Translations under genes and position numbers: made by a program | Part shown: piece by piece, positions 35,308 through 43,669 of the stretch | Layout of the letters: every line of letters starts with the position of its first letter | How positions within the stretch are numbered: the first letter of the stretch is position 1 | Notes under the pieces: generated by a model | Told to the model about the DNA's origin: nothing | Seen by the model: the letters and a program-made list of their open reading frames with translations, nothing else | The model's database searches: none | Assembly (NCBI GenBank): GCA_020632795.1 | Contig: JACKEV010000021.1 | Span: 137,066-201,065 of the forward strand | Source: Alphaproteobacteria bacterium | GTDB taxonomy: Bacteria > Myxococcota_A > UBA796 > CAJQPC01 | Length of the DNA: 64,000 bases | Reading direction: 5' to 3'

Positions 35308-36180
35308 GTGGCCGGCCTGACGCTGGCGCTGTGGCTCATCAGCCTGCCCACCTGGGCGGGCACGATGACCGTCGACATGCTCGACGTCGGGCAGGGCGAT
35401 GCGATCCTGATCACGTCCCCTGAGGGCAAGCGGGTCCTCATCGACGCAGGGGAGGACAAGGCCCGGGTGGTGGACCAGCTCACCCGGCTCGGGGTCACCG
35501 AGCTGGCCCTCGTCGTCGCCACCCACCCCCACGCCGACCACATCGGCGGCATGGCGGACGTGCTCTCGGCCTTCCCGCCGCGTCTGTACCTGGACAACGG
35601 GCTGAGCCACACCACCCAGACCTACACGTCGGTGATGGCCACGGTGGAGGAGCGCGGCATCCGCTACCAGACGGCGGTGGTCGGCAACACCGTTCGGCTG
35701 GACGATGGCATCGTGCTCACGGTGCTCTGGCCCGGGGAGCGGCCCCTGAACGGCACGCGGTCGGACCTGAACAGCAACTCGGTGGTGCTGCGGCTCGACC
35801 ATGGAGACGACTGCTTCCTGTTCACCGGCGACGCCGAGCAGGACACCGAGCGCGCTCTGCTGCGCCGCGAGCTGGCTTCCTGCGATGTGCTCAAGGTGGC
35901 CCACCACGGCTCGGACCACAGCACCACCTCAGCGTTCCTGAGCGCCGTTCAGCCGCGCATCGCGCTCATCTCCGTAGGGGCGGACAACCGCTACGGCCAC
36001 CCCGGCGACGAGACCGTACGGCGCCTCCAGCGGGCTGGCGTGACCATCTACCGCACGGACCACTCCGGGCACGTGCGCCTGGCCTCGGACGGCACGACCA
36101 TCACCGTGGTGGACGGGCTGCCCTGGTGGTCCCCGCCTTCGCCGGACAGCACCACGGACGCCTCGGAGAACGACGGGTGA
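35308..36180 (+). CDS. ComEC-type metallo-beta-lactamase-fold hydrolase
   Basis: 290 residues. A signal-like N-terminus (LTLALWLISLPTWAG) is followed by DVGQGDAILI, THPHADHIGG (metal ligands), FTGDAE and KVAHHGSDHST, the set seen in the C-terminal domain of ComEC and its standalone secreted relatives. The ComEC membrane channel is absent. GTG start 3 nt after the previous stop. Overlaps the DUF3006 gene by GTGA. Probably an extracytoplasmic nuclease or phosphodiesterase. Confidence 0.85.
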   Translation: MAGLTLALWLISLPTWAGTMTVDMLDVGQGDAILITSPEGKRVLIDAGEDKARVVDQLTRLGVTELALVVATHPHADHIGGMADVLSAFPPRLYLDNGLSHTTQTYTSVMATVEERGIRYQTAVVGNTVRLDDGIVLTVLWPGERPLNGTRSDLNSNSVVLRLDHGDDCFLFTGDAEQDTERALLRRELASCDVLKVAHHGSDHSTTSAFLSAVQPRIALISVGADNRYGHPGDETVRRLQRAGVTIYRTDHSGHVRLASDGTTITVVDGLPWWSPPSPDSTTDASENDG

Positions 36181-36425
36181 GCCACAGCCCCCTGGATTGG
36201 ATCATCGACCGGATCGAGGCCGGCATGGCGGTGCTCGAGCGCGACGGCGTCACCGTGGAGCGCCCGGTGTCCGAGCTGCCCGACGGCGCGGGGGAGGGGG
36301 ATCGCGTCCGCCTGGGTCCCCAGCCGATCCTGGTGGCGCGGGCCGAGGCGCTGCGGGAGGCCGCAGAGCAGCGCCTGGCGCGCCTCCGGGCGACGCACGG
36401 TCACGATGACGACATCGAGCTGTAG
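36177..36425 (+). CDS. DUF3006-type small protein
   Basis: 82 residues. IIDRIEAGMAVLERDGVTVERPVSELPDGAGEGDRV is the DUF3006 signature (D-R-x-E-G-x-x-A-V-L-E ... LP-x-G-A-x-E-G-D). Such genes often lie beside ComEC-like MBL proteins. GTG start overlaps the MBL stop (GTGA). The family's role is unknown. Confidence 0.75.
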   Translation: MSHSPLDWIIDRIEAGMAVLERDGVTVERPVSELPDGAGEGDRVRLGPQPILVARAEALREAAEQRLARLRATHGHDDDIEL

Positions 36426-36525
36426 CCGTCACAAAGATGTTCACTGCGAACCCGCCACGGACAGGGCATTCTATGTGCGCGTCCGGCATGAATCTGTCCG
36501 GCGCCCCTCTCGTCACACGCACCCC

Positions 36526-36543
36526 CGCCCCGGATCCGGGGCG
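36526..36543. promoter_or_regulatory. Perfect 18-nt palindrome before the ComEA-like gene
   Basis: CGCCCCGGATCCGGGGCG, 6 nt upstream of the GGAGG that serves the ATG at 36559. It could be an operator site or a leader hairpin next to the ribosome-binding site. No promoter hexamers were assigned with confidence in the 133-nt gap. Confidence 0.4.
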
Positions 36544-36558
36544 CAGACCGGAGGTTCC

Positions 36559-37116
36559 ATGAGGCTCCTGCTTCGCGGTGTCCTGCTCACCGTGGCCCTG
36601 CTGTTGGGCTTCCCCGCGCTCGCCGCGGTCGACGTCAACCTGGCCGGGTCCTCTGAGCTGGAGTCGCTGCCGGGGATCGGCCCCGCCAAGGCTCAGGCCA
36701 TCATCGACCACCGCGCCGCCCACGGGCCGTTCACCTCGATGGCCGACCTGGACGAGGTCAAGGGCATCGGCCCCGCCACCCTGGCCAACCTCGACGGCCT
36801 GGTGGTGTTCGGGGCCAGCGCCGCGGCAAACGCTGAGCCCGCGACGGTCGACCTCTCCGACGACGACAACCGCACCGACAGCCACGCGGTCCGCGAAGCC
36901 CCCTCGCGCCCCTCGGCCGGCGGGCAGATCAACATCAACACCGCGTCCGCCTCCGAGCTGGAGCAGCTCCCGGGCGTAGGCCCGGCCAAGGCCCAGGCCA
37001 TCGTCGACGACCGCTCCTCCAACGGCCCCTACGGGACCTGCGACGACCTGACCCGCATCAGCGGCGTCGGGCCGGCGACGGTCGCCAACCTCTCGGACAA
37101 CTGCACGACGAAGTAG
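36559..37116 (+). CDS. Secreted protein with two ComEA-type helix-hairpin-helix domains
   Basis: 185 residues. Signal peptide (LLLRGVLLTVALLLGFPALAA), then two repeats of VNLAGSSELESLPGIGPAKAQAII and ININTASASELEQLPGVGPAKAQAIV, each with a following GIGPATLANL / GVGPATVANL hairpin, joined by a Ser/Asp-rich linker. ComEA HhH domains bind double-stranded DNA in the periplasm for uptake. Two tandem copies are unusual; ComEA normally has one. It follows the ComEC-like MBL gene. Confidence 0.85.
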   Translation: MRLLLRGVLLTVALLLGFPALAAVDVNLAGSSELESLPGIGPAKAQAIIDHRAAHGPFTSMADLDEVKGIGPATLANLDGLVVFGASAAANAEPATVDLSDDDNRTDSHAVREAPSRPSAGGQININTASASELEQLPGVGPAKAQAIVDDRSSNGPYGTCDDLTRISGVGPATVANLSDNCTTK

Positions 37117-37143
37117 GGCCGCGCGTCGACCCGGGCGGGCCCC

Positions 37144-38361
37144 CTACTCCGGGGGGGGCCCGATGAAGTCGACCACCGAGGCCCGGCGGCGCTCGATCTT
37201 GTCGATCATGTCCTGCTGGTAGGCCCGCACGTTGGACCAGCTGTAGTTGCGGTTGGGGTCGGCCTCGGCGGCGTCGGCGATCTGCTCGCGGACCGTCTCG
37301 GCGAAGCCCAGCATGTCCTCCGACTCGGCCACCTGCAGCACGTCATAGACGATGAGGGCCCAGTCGTCGCGGCAGCTCTGCACCTCGCGGCAGCGGGCGG
37401 AGAGGTGGCCCGCGGCGCGGGCCTCGAAGTTGTCGTTGTAGTAGAAGGACTCGTCGACGCCGTGGGGGATGTAGACGAGCTTGCCGCGGGTCGGGTCGTC
37501 GTAGACGTGGCAGTCGTCCCCGGCGAAGCGGAAGGGGTAGGCGTCGAAGTTCATGACGATGCTGCCCGCCGCCCAGTACCGGTGGAAGGCCTCCCAGTCC
37601 AGGCGCTCACCGGCCAGGGCCACCGCGTCAGGGCCGGAGTTCTCCAGGGCGTCGGCCACCCACTGGAGGCCGGAGCGGTCACCCTCGCCCTCCTCGAGCT
37701 GGAAGTAGGTGTTGTTCTGGACGTAGGCGTCGGTGTAGTCGCCGTCGTGCTGCTCGTACAGCGAGCCGGAGGTGTCCTCGAACCAGCGCCCCAGGAAGAC
37801 GTCGTCGATGGTGTCCAGCAGCGCGAACAGGCCGTACAGCTCGCCGTTGAGGTGGACGATGGCGTGGTTGGCGCGGGACGCCGGAACGCCGGCCTTGCGG
37901 TAGAGCCAGTAGGCCACCCGCTCGTGCATCATGCTGTAGTCTTCATTCATCGCGTTGAGGGTCAGCCCCTTGAGGCCCAGGAAGCGCCCCGGGCCGCCCT
38001 CGTAGCGGTTGAAGTCCAGCTTGAGCGAGGACTTCTGGTTGATCGGCCGCCAGGAGTTCTCGCCCTTGGTGCGCACGCCGATGGGCTCGTAGCGCACGCC
38101 GTCGTAGATGAGCGTGCCCTCAACGTATTCGTAGGGGTTGCGCTGCAGGGCGTTGTAGGAGCTGCTGGACAGCTCCAGCTCCAGGACCGGCATGCGGCTC
38201 TGGTCGAACAGCACGTCGCTGTCGCTGGGGGTGCCGGGGATGTCCTCGATGTCCGTGTCGCCGACCAGCGTGTGGGAGTCGTCGATCGAGGCCGGACCGC
38301 TGTCATCGACCTTGATGGAGACCGGACCGCAGCCCACCGCCAGGATGAGCGGCCACATCAC
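37144..38361 (-). CDS. CotH-family kinase lipoprotein
   Basis: 405 residues. Lipoprotein signal (LILAVGC) and acidic linker, then CotH features: VRTKGENSWRPINQKSSLKLDFNRY (basic strand), LTLNAMNEDYSMMHERVAYWLYRKAG, a VHLNGELYGLFALLD active-site-type block, and DCHVYDDPTRGKLVYIPHGVDESF. Secreted CotH proteins are atypical protein kinases (spore coat CotH phosphorylates CotB/CotG). GTG start overlaps the lamin-tail gene stop (GTGA). Likely outer-surface. Confidence 0.85.
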   Translation of the reverse strand: MMWPLILAVGCGPVSIKVDDSGPASIDDSHTLVGDTDIEDIPGTPSDSDVLFDQSRMPVLELELSSSSYNALQRNPYEYVEGTLIYDGVRYEPIGVRTKGENSWRPINQKSSLKLDFNRYEGGPGRFLGLKGLTLNAMNEDYSMMHERVAYWLYRKAGVPASRANHAIVHLNGELYGLFALLDTIDDVFLGRWFEDTSGSLYEQHDGDYTDAYVQNNTYFQLEEGEGDRSGLQWVADALENSGPDAVALAGERLDWEAFHRYWAAGSIVMNFDAYPFRFAGDDCHVYDDPTRGKLVYIPHGVDESFYYNDNFEARAAGHLSARCREVQSCRDDWALIVYDVLQVAESEDMLGFAETVREQIADAAEADPNRNYSWSNVRAYQQDMIDKIERRRASVVDFIGPPPE

Positions 38362-38918
38362 GGTGCCTCGGAGGGGTTCGACGCGCCGGGGGTGGCGTCG
38401 GCGGTGAGGGAGAACTCACCGCCGTTCGGGATGCGGGCGGCGGAGTAGTCGGTGACCTGATCGGTGTACGTGATCTGATCCAGGGGCACGCCCTCGGGGC
38501 TGAACAGGCCGATCGCGTCCTCCTCGCGGTTGAGCTTGAAGCCCAGGTGCTCGTCGCCCAGCTCCGGGTCTCCGTCGGCGTAGAGCAGCAGGAAGCCGCC
38601 CGCCGGGACCGAGAGGTCGCCCAGCGTGTGCTTGTCGGGCTCCTCCAGGTCGTCGGAGATCGTGAAGTCCTCCAGGTCCACCGACACGTCCGCGGGGTTG
38701 TAGATCTCGATCCAGTCGGGGGTCCAGGGGTCCTCGGGATCCGACTCGTCGAACACCCAGGCGCTGTTGGACGCCATGAACTCGTTGATGAAGAGCGTGA
38801 TGTCCGTGGTCGGCTGGGTGTCGTTGGTGTCGTCGAGGGTGGTCAGCCCCGAGTCGTCACCGAGCTTGGGGGAGCCGCAGGCGACGAGGGTCAGGACGAG
38901 CAGGGTCAGGGTGTGCAT
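38358..38918 (-). CDS. Lamin-tail-domain lipoprotein
   Basis: 186 residues. LTLVAC lipobox, acidic Thr/Asp linker, then INEFMASNSAWVFDESDPEDPWTPDWIEIYNP, the lamin tail domain signature, and an HTLGDLSVPAGGFLLLYADG strand. Bacterial LTDs are surface Ig-like beta domains, often next to CotH. Coupled to CotH by overlap; it and the gene at 43670 are paralogs. A 12-nt repeat precedes its start. Confidence 0.85.
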   Translation of the reverse strand: MHTLTLLVLTLVACGSPKLGDDSGLTTLDDTNDTQPTTDITLFINEFMASNSAWVFDESDPEDPWTPDWIEIYNPADVSVDLEDFTISDDLEEPDKHTLGDLSVPAGGFLLLYADGDPELGDEHLGFKLNREEDAIGLFSPEGVPLDQITYTDQVTDYSAARIPNGGEFSLTADATPGASNPSEAP

Positions 38919-38942
38919 TCAGGGTGCCTTTCAGGGTGCCTT
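38919..38942 (-). repeat. Tandem 12-nt repeat in the leader of the lamin-tail gene
   Basis: The minus strand reads AAAGGCACCCTG twice just before the ATG at 38918, duplicating a weak AAAGG ribosome-binding site. It begins at the stop of the beta-helix gene. Confidence 0.5.
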
Positions 38943-40943
38943 TCAGGGGGCGTCAGGGCCGCCATGCAGGCCCATGTCGGAGCGGCTGCCGTCCTGGTCG
39001 CGGATGTTCGGGTCGCCCGCGTCGACGCAGGGGCTGGACGGGTCCAGCTCGAAGCCGCTGGTGAACAGGGGATCATCGGAGATGTTGCCGTCGACGCCGA
39101 TGGGGTTCGACACGGTGGAGCCGATGGAGGAGTAGTCGAAGATGTCACTGTATCGGATGCCGATCTCGCCGTCGTCTTCGAGCAGGAACAGCGGGCCGCC
39201 GGAGTTGCCGGACAGGATGGCGTTGTTCACGACCACCACGCCCTCCAGCTTGGCGGCGATGGCGGCGGCGCCGGGGCCCTCGTTGTCCACCATGACCACG
39301 TTGGCCATGTCCACGTCGCCGGCCTTGACGTAGGCCACGCCGCCGTCGTCGCTGGCGTTGTTGTCGATGAACGCGAGGTTGCGGAGGCGGAGCACGCTGC
39401 GCTGGTAGTAGTCCTCCTGGCCGCCCACGTCCTCGGGGTCACGGTAGACCAGCTCGGTGCAGATGCCCGCGCCGTCGTCGGCGTTGTTGTCCTGGATGGT
39501 CAGGTTCTCGAGGGTGACCCGGTAGGGGTTGTTGTCGAAGGCCAGCGCGCCGCCGCAGTCGCCTGCGGTGTTGCCCTCGAAGTGGGAGTCGGAGATGGTG
39601 AAGCTCCGCTCGGTGCGCCAGTTGTGCAGCCCGCCGCCCCGGTAGGCCTGGTTGTTGAGGAACGTGCTGTCGGTGACCGCCGTGCTGTCGTTGTCCAGCT
39701 CGAGGCCGCCGCCCGCGTCGCCGGTGCGGTTGCCCTCGATGTGGTTGTTCACGAAGGTGTGGTGGGAGTGGGAGAGCTTGGCTCCGCCGCCGTCGTCGTT
39801 GGCGACGTTGTTGAGGATCTGGTTGCCCGTGATCGTGCTGTTGCCGACGTACAGGCGCAGCCCACCGGCGTCGTCGGCCGCCTCGTTGCCCTCGATGAGG
39901 TTGTCGGTGATCTGGGCGTTGGCGTAGTTGAAGTACAGGCCCGCGCCGTCCTCGTCGCAGCGGTTGTCGAGCACCTCGTTGGCGTCCACCGAGGGGGAGC
40001 CCCGGTAGAAGAACGCGCCGCCGCCGTTGTAGCCGGTGTGGTTCTCGGCGATGACGTTGCCGCGCACCAGGCTGTTCGCCCCCATCCAGAGGCCGCCGCC
40101 GCCGCTGCCCGCGCCCCACAGCTCCTCGTCGGTGGTCAGGGCATCGTTTCCGCGGATCTCGTTGTCCACGACGTCGACGTCGCCGTTGTAGATGAACAGG
40201 CCGCCGCCCTCGTCGCCGACGTTGCCCTCGATCAGGCTGTTGCTGACCGCGCCGTGGCTGCCCTCCAGGTACAGCCCGCCGCCCCGCCCGCCGGCCGTGT
40301 TGGCGGTGACGACCGACAGCTCGAGGGTGATGTCGCAGTCGTCGCCAGCGAGCCCGCCGCCGTGGGTCTCGGCGGTGTTGCCGCCGATGAGCGAGGTGGT
40401 GAGGGTCAGCTCGGCGTCGTCGCAGTAGACGCCGCCGCCGGACGTGGCGACGCCGCCGGTGATGGTGAGGCCCTCGATCACCACCTCGGCGCGGGAGCCG
40501 ACGGTGATCACGGGGGAGCCCGCCTCGGCGGCCTCCACGACGGTCTCGGCGGCGCCCTCGAGCCCGATGAGGGTCACCTCACGCCCGCTCAGATCGAGGT
40601 TCTCGGCGTAGGTGCCGGGGCAGATGAGCACGACGCCGCCGTCGGGGGCCTCGTCCACCGCGTCCTGGATGACCTCGTGGGCGCCCTCGCAGACGTCGAT
40701 CTCGTCGGTGTAGCCGTCGCAGTCGTTGTCCACACCGTCCTGGCCGTCCTCGGCGTCCGGGTTGATGGTGTCGTCGGTGTCGTCGCAGTCCTCGTCTGTG
40801 GAGAAGCCGTCCCCATCGAGATCATCGGGGTCTTCGGGTACAACGCCCCCGTCATCGCCGGTGTCACCCAGGTCGATCTTCACCGAGTTGCCGTCACAGG
40901 CGATGAGCAGAGCGAGCGAGATGGCAGGAATGTACCGGGTCAT
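38943..40943 (-). CDS. Surface beta-helix lipoprotein with MopE-type metal-binding motif
   Basis: 666 residues. LLIAC lipobox, acidic linker, then DGDGFSTDEDCDDTDDTINPDAEDGQDGVDNDC, the PF11617 'putative metal-binding motif' of MopE-like proteins, followed by a long right-handed beta-helix with Asn-rich ladder units (NLIEGNEAADDAGGLRLY type, ~20 repeats), ending ...SPCVDAGDPNIRDQDGSRSDMGLHGG, common to such autotransporter-like helices. Start ATG preceded by GGAGC. Probably exposed adhesin or matrix component. Confidence 0.83.
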   Translation of the reverse strand: MTRYIPAISLALLIACDGNSVKIDLGDTGDDGGVVPEDPDDLDGDGFSTDEDCDDTDDTINPDAEDGQDGVDNDCDGYTDEIDVCEGAHEVIQDAVDEAPDGGVVLICPGTYAENLDLSGREVTLIGLEGAAETVVEAAEAGSPVITVGSRAEVVIEGLTITGGVATSGGGVYCDDAELTLTTSLIGGNTAETHGGGLAGDDCDITLELSVVTANTAGGRGGGLYLEGSHGAVSNSLIEGNVGDEGGGLFIYNGDVDVVDNEIRGNDALTTDEELWGAGSGGGGLWMGANSLVRGNVIAENHTGYNGGGAFFYRGSPSVDANEVLDNRCDEDGAGLYFNYANAQITDNLIEGNEAADDAGGLRLYVGNSTITGNQILNNVANDDGGGAKLSHSHHTFVNNHIEGNRTGDAGGGLELDNDSTAVTDSTFLNNQAYRGGGLHNWRTERSFTISDSHFEGNTAGDCGGALAFDNNPYRVTLENLTIQDNNADDGAGICTELVYRDPEDVGGQEDYYQRSVLRLRNLAFIDNNASDDGGVAYVKAGDVDMANVVMVDNEGPGAAAIAAKLEGVVVVNNAILSGNSGGPLFLLEDDGEIGIRYSDIFDYSSIGSTVSNPIGVDGNISDDPLFTSGFELDPSSPCVDAGDPNIRDQDGSRSDMGLHGGPDAP

Positions 40944-40974
40944 GGAGCGCTCCCTGGAGCGAGGGGGGCCTTGG

Positions 40975-40980
40975 ATGTTA
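40975..40980 (-). promoter_or_regulatory. Candidate -10 for the beta-helix gene
   Basis: The minus strand has TAACAT 31 nt before the ATG at 40943. CTGACA (a -35-like element) lies farther upstream with too wide a spacer, so the -35 is unclear. The leader has GGAGC-GCTCC-CT-GGAGC alternating self-complementary units beside the start. Confidence 0.35.
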
Positions 40981-41034
40981 CGACACGGTGTCCGAGGTCG
41001 GCTGTCAGTTTTTCATTAAGCGGATGTCAGGACC

Positions 41035-41724
41035 TCAATCTTCAATGCCTGCGCGCTCTTCGTCCTCCGTGAAGACCACCCGCTCCACGCCGCCGGACTC
41101 GGACAGCGCGCGCATCATCTCGGGGAGCTGCTCGTCGTCCTTGAGCCGCACGCGGTAGCGGTAGGACATCGTCTCGCCGAAGCGCAGGCTGCGCGCCTCC
41201 TCCAGCCAGCGCTCGCTGGTGTAGCGGTCGAGGATCTGGCGCACGCCGTCCTCGGCCTTCTCGTAGGCGGCCAGATCGCAGCGGATGCTGCGGCTGGGGG
41301 CGCCGCCGCCGAACCCGGGCAGCAGCCGCAGGGCGAGCACCGAGAGGGAGATCACCGTCGTGCCGATGACCGCCACCCGGGTCGCCCCCACGCCGCAGGC
41401 GATGCCGGTGGCCAGGGAGAAGAAGACAAACGTGATGTCCCAGGGGCTGCGCAGCCGGGTGCGGAAGCGGATGATCGCCAGCGCCCCCACCAGGGAGAAG
41501 GCCCGCGCCACGTTGTTGCCGATGACCATCATGACCATCGCCGCGATCATCGCCAGCAGCACCAGGGACGCCTGCATCGCCGGGGAGATCAGCCGCCGGC
41601 CCACGCTGACCCGGTACACCCCCATCACCGCCAGGCCCAGCAGCAGCGTGACGAGAAGGTTGGTGAACACCTCGGCGGCGCCCAGCGGGGTGCCCGAGTC
41701 CAGGGCCAGGACCAGCTCGTTCAT
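41035..41724 (-). CDS. DUF4956 membrane protein
   Basis: 229 residues: four membrane helices in the first ~130 residues with FSLVGALAIIRFRTRLRSPWDI, the DUF4956 hallmark, then a soluble ferredoxin-like domain. Members are usually encoded next to VTC-type polyphosphate polymerases. Start overlaps the VTC stop (ATGA). Possibly the membrane anchor or channel for the polymerase. Confidence 0.88.
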   Translation of the reverse strand: MNELVLALDSGTPLGAAEVFTNLLVTLLLGLAVMGVYRVSVGRRLISPAMQASLVLLAMIAAMVMMVIGNNVARAFSLVGALAIIRFRTRLRSPWDITFVFFSLATGIACGVGATRVAVIGTTVISLSVLALRLLPGFGGGAPSRSIRCDLAAYEKAEDGVRQILDRYTSERWLEEARSLRFGETMSYRYRVRLKDDEQLPEMMRALSESGGVERVVFTEDEERAGIED

Positions 41725-42608
41725 GGGCAGGCCTCGGCGCGGCGCGGCGCGGCGTCGGCGCGCCAGTCGCCGGCCCGGGCGCCGAAGCTGCGGCGGGCGA
41801 AGGCGCCGATCCGGCGCAGGGGGTAGGGCGTGAAGAAGCGCAGCTCACGGGCGTGCCCGCCGCGGAACCCCAGGGCGACGCTGAGCCCGAACTTGGAGAT
41901 CGGCACGGCGCGCAGGCCCAGGGCCGCGCAGATGCGTCGCATCCAGAGGGGGCGGTGGGCGCGGAACTTCATCTCCAGCACCACCCAGTCCCGGGGGATG
42001 AGGTCGACGTCCGGGGCGGCGTAGAGATCCAGGGACGTCGGGCAGGTCGTGGCGCAGACGTCCCGGTCGATGGTCAGGCGGCAGGCGGGGTCGTCGAGGG
42101 CGGTGTAGACCTCCCGAACGTAGTGCACGACCGAGACGGGGCGGCGGCCGTCGCCGACCACCCGCCGATCGAAGTCGCGGTAGGCGAAGCGATCCTTGGG
42201 GCGCAGGCCGGGCGCCAGCGCCCGCCACGGCGTGGGCCCCGGCGCCGCGTCCCAGCCTTCCGTGTTGCCGATGAGCGCGCGGGCCTTGACCACCCGGTCG
42301 TCCAGCTTGCGCTTGTTCTCCAGGAAGACGGGCTGCTCCTCTCCGCGGTGGCCGTAGGTGCGCACCCGCAGCCGGTCGCGGATCGAGCGCTCCGCGAGGC
42401 GCTCGAAGTAGTCGCGCAGGGTGGGGCGCTCGCCGTCGAAGGTGTCGTAGTAGAGGCTGTGGACCTCGTAGCCGTGGGCGTCGGCGCCGATGGAGCGCGC
42501 CTTGCGGTCGGGGATGGTGTGCGGCGCGGTGAGGTCCATCAGCTCGCTGCGGCGGGACAGCGGCAGGGCGTACTTGAACTCGTAGCGCCCCTCGTCCCAC
42601 CCGGTCAT
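41721..42608 (-). CDS. VTC-domain polyphosphate polymerase
   Basis: 295 residues. YEFKYALPLSRR (N-terminal strand), VHSLYYDTF, RLRVRTYG, VFLENKRKLDDRVVKAR (basic tunnel residues) and SLDLYAAPDVDLIP match the VTC/CYTH tunnel fold, which makes polyphosphate from nucleotide in yeast VTC4. Without a separate SPX domain. ATGA overlap with the HlyD gene stop and with DUF4956. Product could be polyphosphate; not proven. Confidence 0.87.
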   Translation of the reverse strand: MTGWDEGRYEFKYALPLSRRSELMDLTAPHTIPDRKARSIGADAHGYEVHSLYYDTFDGERPTLRDYFERLAERSIRDRLRVRTYGHRGEEQPVFLENKRKLDDRVVKARALIGNTEGWDAAPGPTPWRALAPGLRPKDRFAYRDFDRRVVGDGRRPVSVVHYVREVYTALDDPACRLTIDRDVCATTCPTSLDLYAAPDVDLIPRDWVVLEMKFRAHRPLWMRRICAALGLRAVPISKFGLSVALGFRGGHARELRFFTPYPLRRIGAFARRSFGARAGDWRADAAPRRAEACP

Positions 42609-43666
42609 GGGCCCACCGCCGCGAGGGCGCGGCCCAGCAGCTCGCGCGCCGGGGACACCTCCAGGGAGACCGTGCCGCTCATGCCCGGCCGCAGCCCTGC
42701 GCCCGGGTTGTCCAGCGTGGCGCAGGCCCAGAACACCTGGCGCCCGTTGAGGGGGTGGGCGGCGTCGCTGATCGAGACCAGCTCGCCCTGCACCGGAGCG
42801 CTCGTGACGGCGGACGTGAACGTGACCTTGGCTCCAGGGGAGAGCTGCGGGCGCCAGGCCTGCTCGATGGGGAAGCGGGCGTGCAGGGCGTCGATGTCCA
42901 TCACCTGCAGCACCTCAGGGGCGGTCCGCAGCGCCAGCACGCCGGAGATCGGGCTGACGATCGGCCGCTCGGTGAGGTCCTCCAGGATGTCGACCCGGGC
43001 GCTCAGGCCGGCGAGGCGGGCGTCGATCTCCGCGAGGGCCTCGGGCCGGTCGGCGGAGCGGGCCACGGCGACCCCGGCGCGGGCGAGGTCCAGCTCGGTC
43101 TGCATGACGTCGGCGCGCAGCCGGGCCTCCTGGAGCTGCAGCTCCGAGACGACCGACTGGCCGTCCAGCTTGAGCAGGCGGTCCACCGAGGCCAGCGCCT
43201 CGGCCTGGCGAGCCTCGGCCACCCGGACCCGGCGCAGGGCCTCGGTGACCTCCTCGTCCCGGGAGCCGGCGGTGAGCAGGGCGCGGCGGGACTCCAGCGC
43301 GACGATCTGGGCGCGCAGGTCGGCCAGCTCCTCCTGCAGGCGGGTGGAGGTCAGCACGGCCAGGCGCTGCCCCATCTCGACCCGGTCTCCCGTGGTGAGG
43401 CCCTCCGCGACGTGCAGGGCGACGACGTCACCGCGATCCACCGCCACGGCGTCCTGCCAGCGCACCGTGGGGCCCTCGGGCTCGGGGCCGCCGCTCAAGG
43501 TCCACTGGTAGAGGCCGGGGGCCGGGGTGGAGAGGGTGAACAGGGTCTGGGCGCCGAGGATGGCGCGCTGCTCGGCCCGGTCGCCGCTCAACCAGGCCGC
43601 CAGCCCGAGCAGGGCCGCGACGGCGACCACCCCGAGCGCTGTGCTGAGGACACGCTGCCTGGTCAT
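42605..43666 (-). CDS. HlyD-family periplasmic adaptor
   Basis: 353 residues. N-terminal membrane anchor (ALGVVAVAALLGLAAWLSGD), a biotinyl-lipoyl-like hairpin (GDVVALHVAEGLTTGDRVEMGQRLAVL), a ~150-residue coiled-coil hairpin (LQEELADLRAQIVALESRRAL...) and a beta-barrel tail (FPIEQAWRPQLSPGAKVTFTSA). Usually an adaptor for ABC or RND exporters, but no ATPase or outer-membrane channel is adjacent. Start 4 nt from the lamin-tail stop; overlaps VTC. Confidence 0.85.
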   Translation of the reverse strand: MTRQRVLSTALGVVAVAALLGLAAWLSGDRAEQRAILGAQTLFTLSTPAPGLYQWTLSGGPEPEGPTVRWQDAVAVDRGDVVALHVAEGLTTGDRVEMGQRLAVLTSTRLQEELADLRAQIVALESRRALLTAGSRDEEVTEALRRVRVAEARQAEALASVDRLLKLDGQSVVSELQLQEARLRADVMQTELDLARAGVAVARSADRPEALAEIDARLAGLSARVDILEDLTERPIVSPISGVLALRTAPEVLQVMDIDALHARFPIEQAWRPQLSPGAKVTFTSAVTSAPVQGELVSISDAAHPLNGRQVFWACATLDNPGAGLRPGMSGTVSLEVSPARELLGRALAAVGP

Positions 43667-43669
43667 CGT

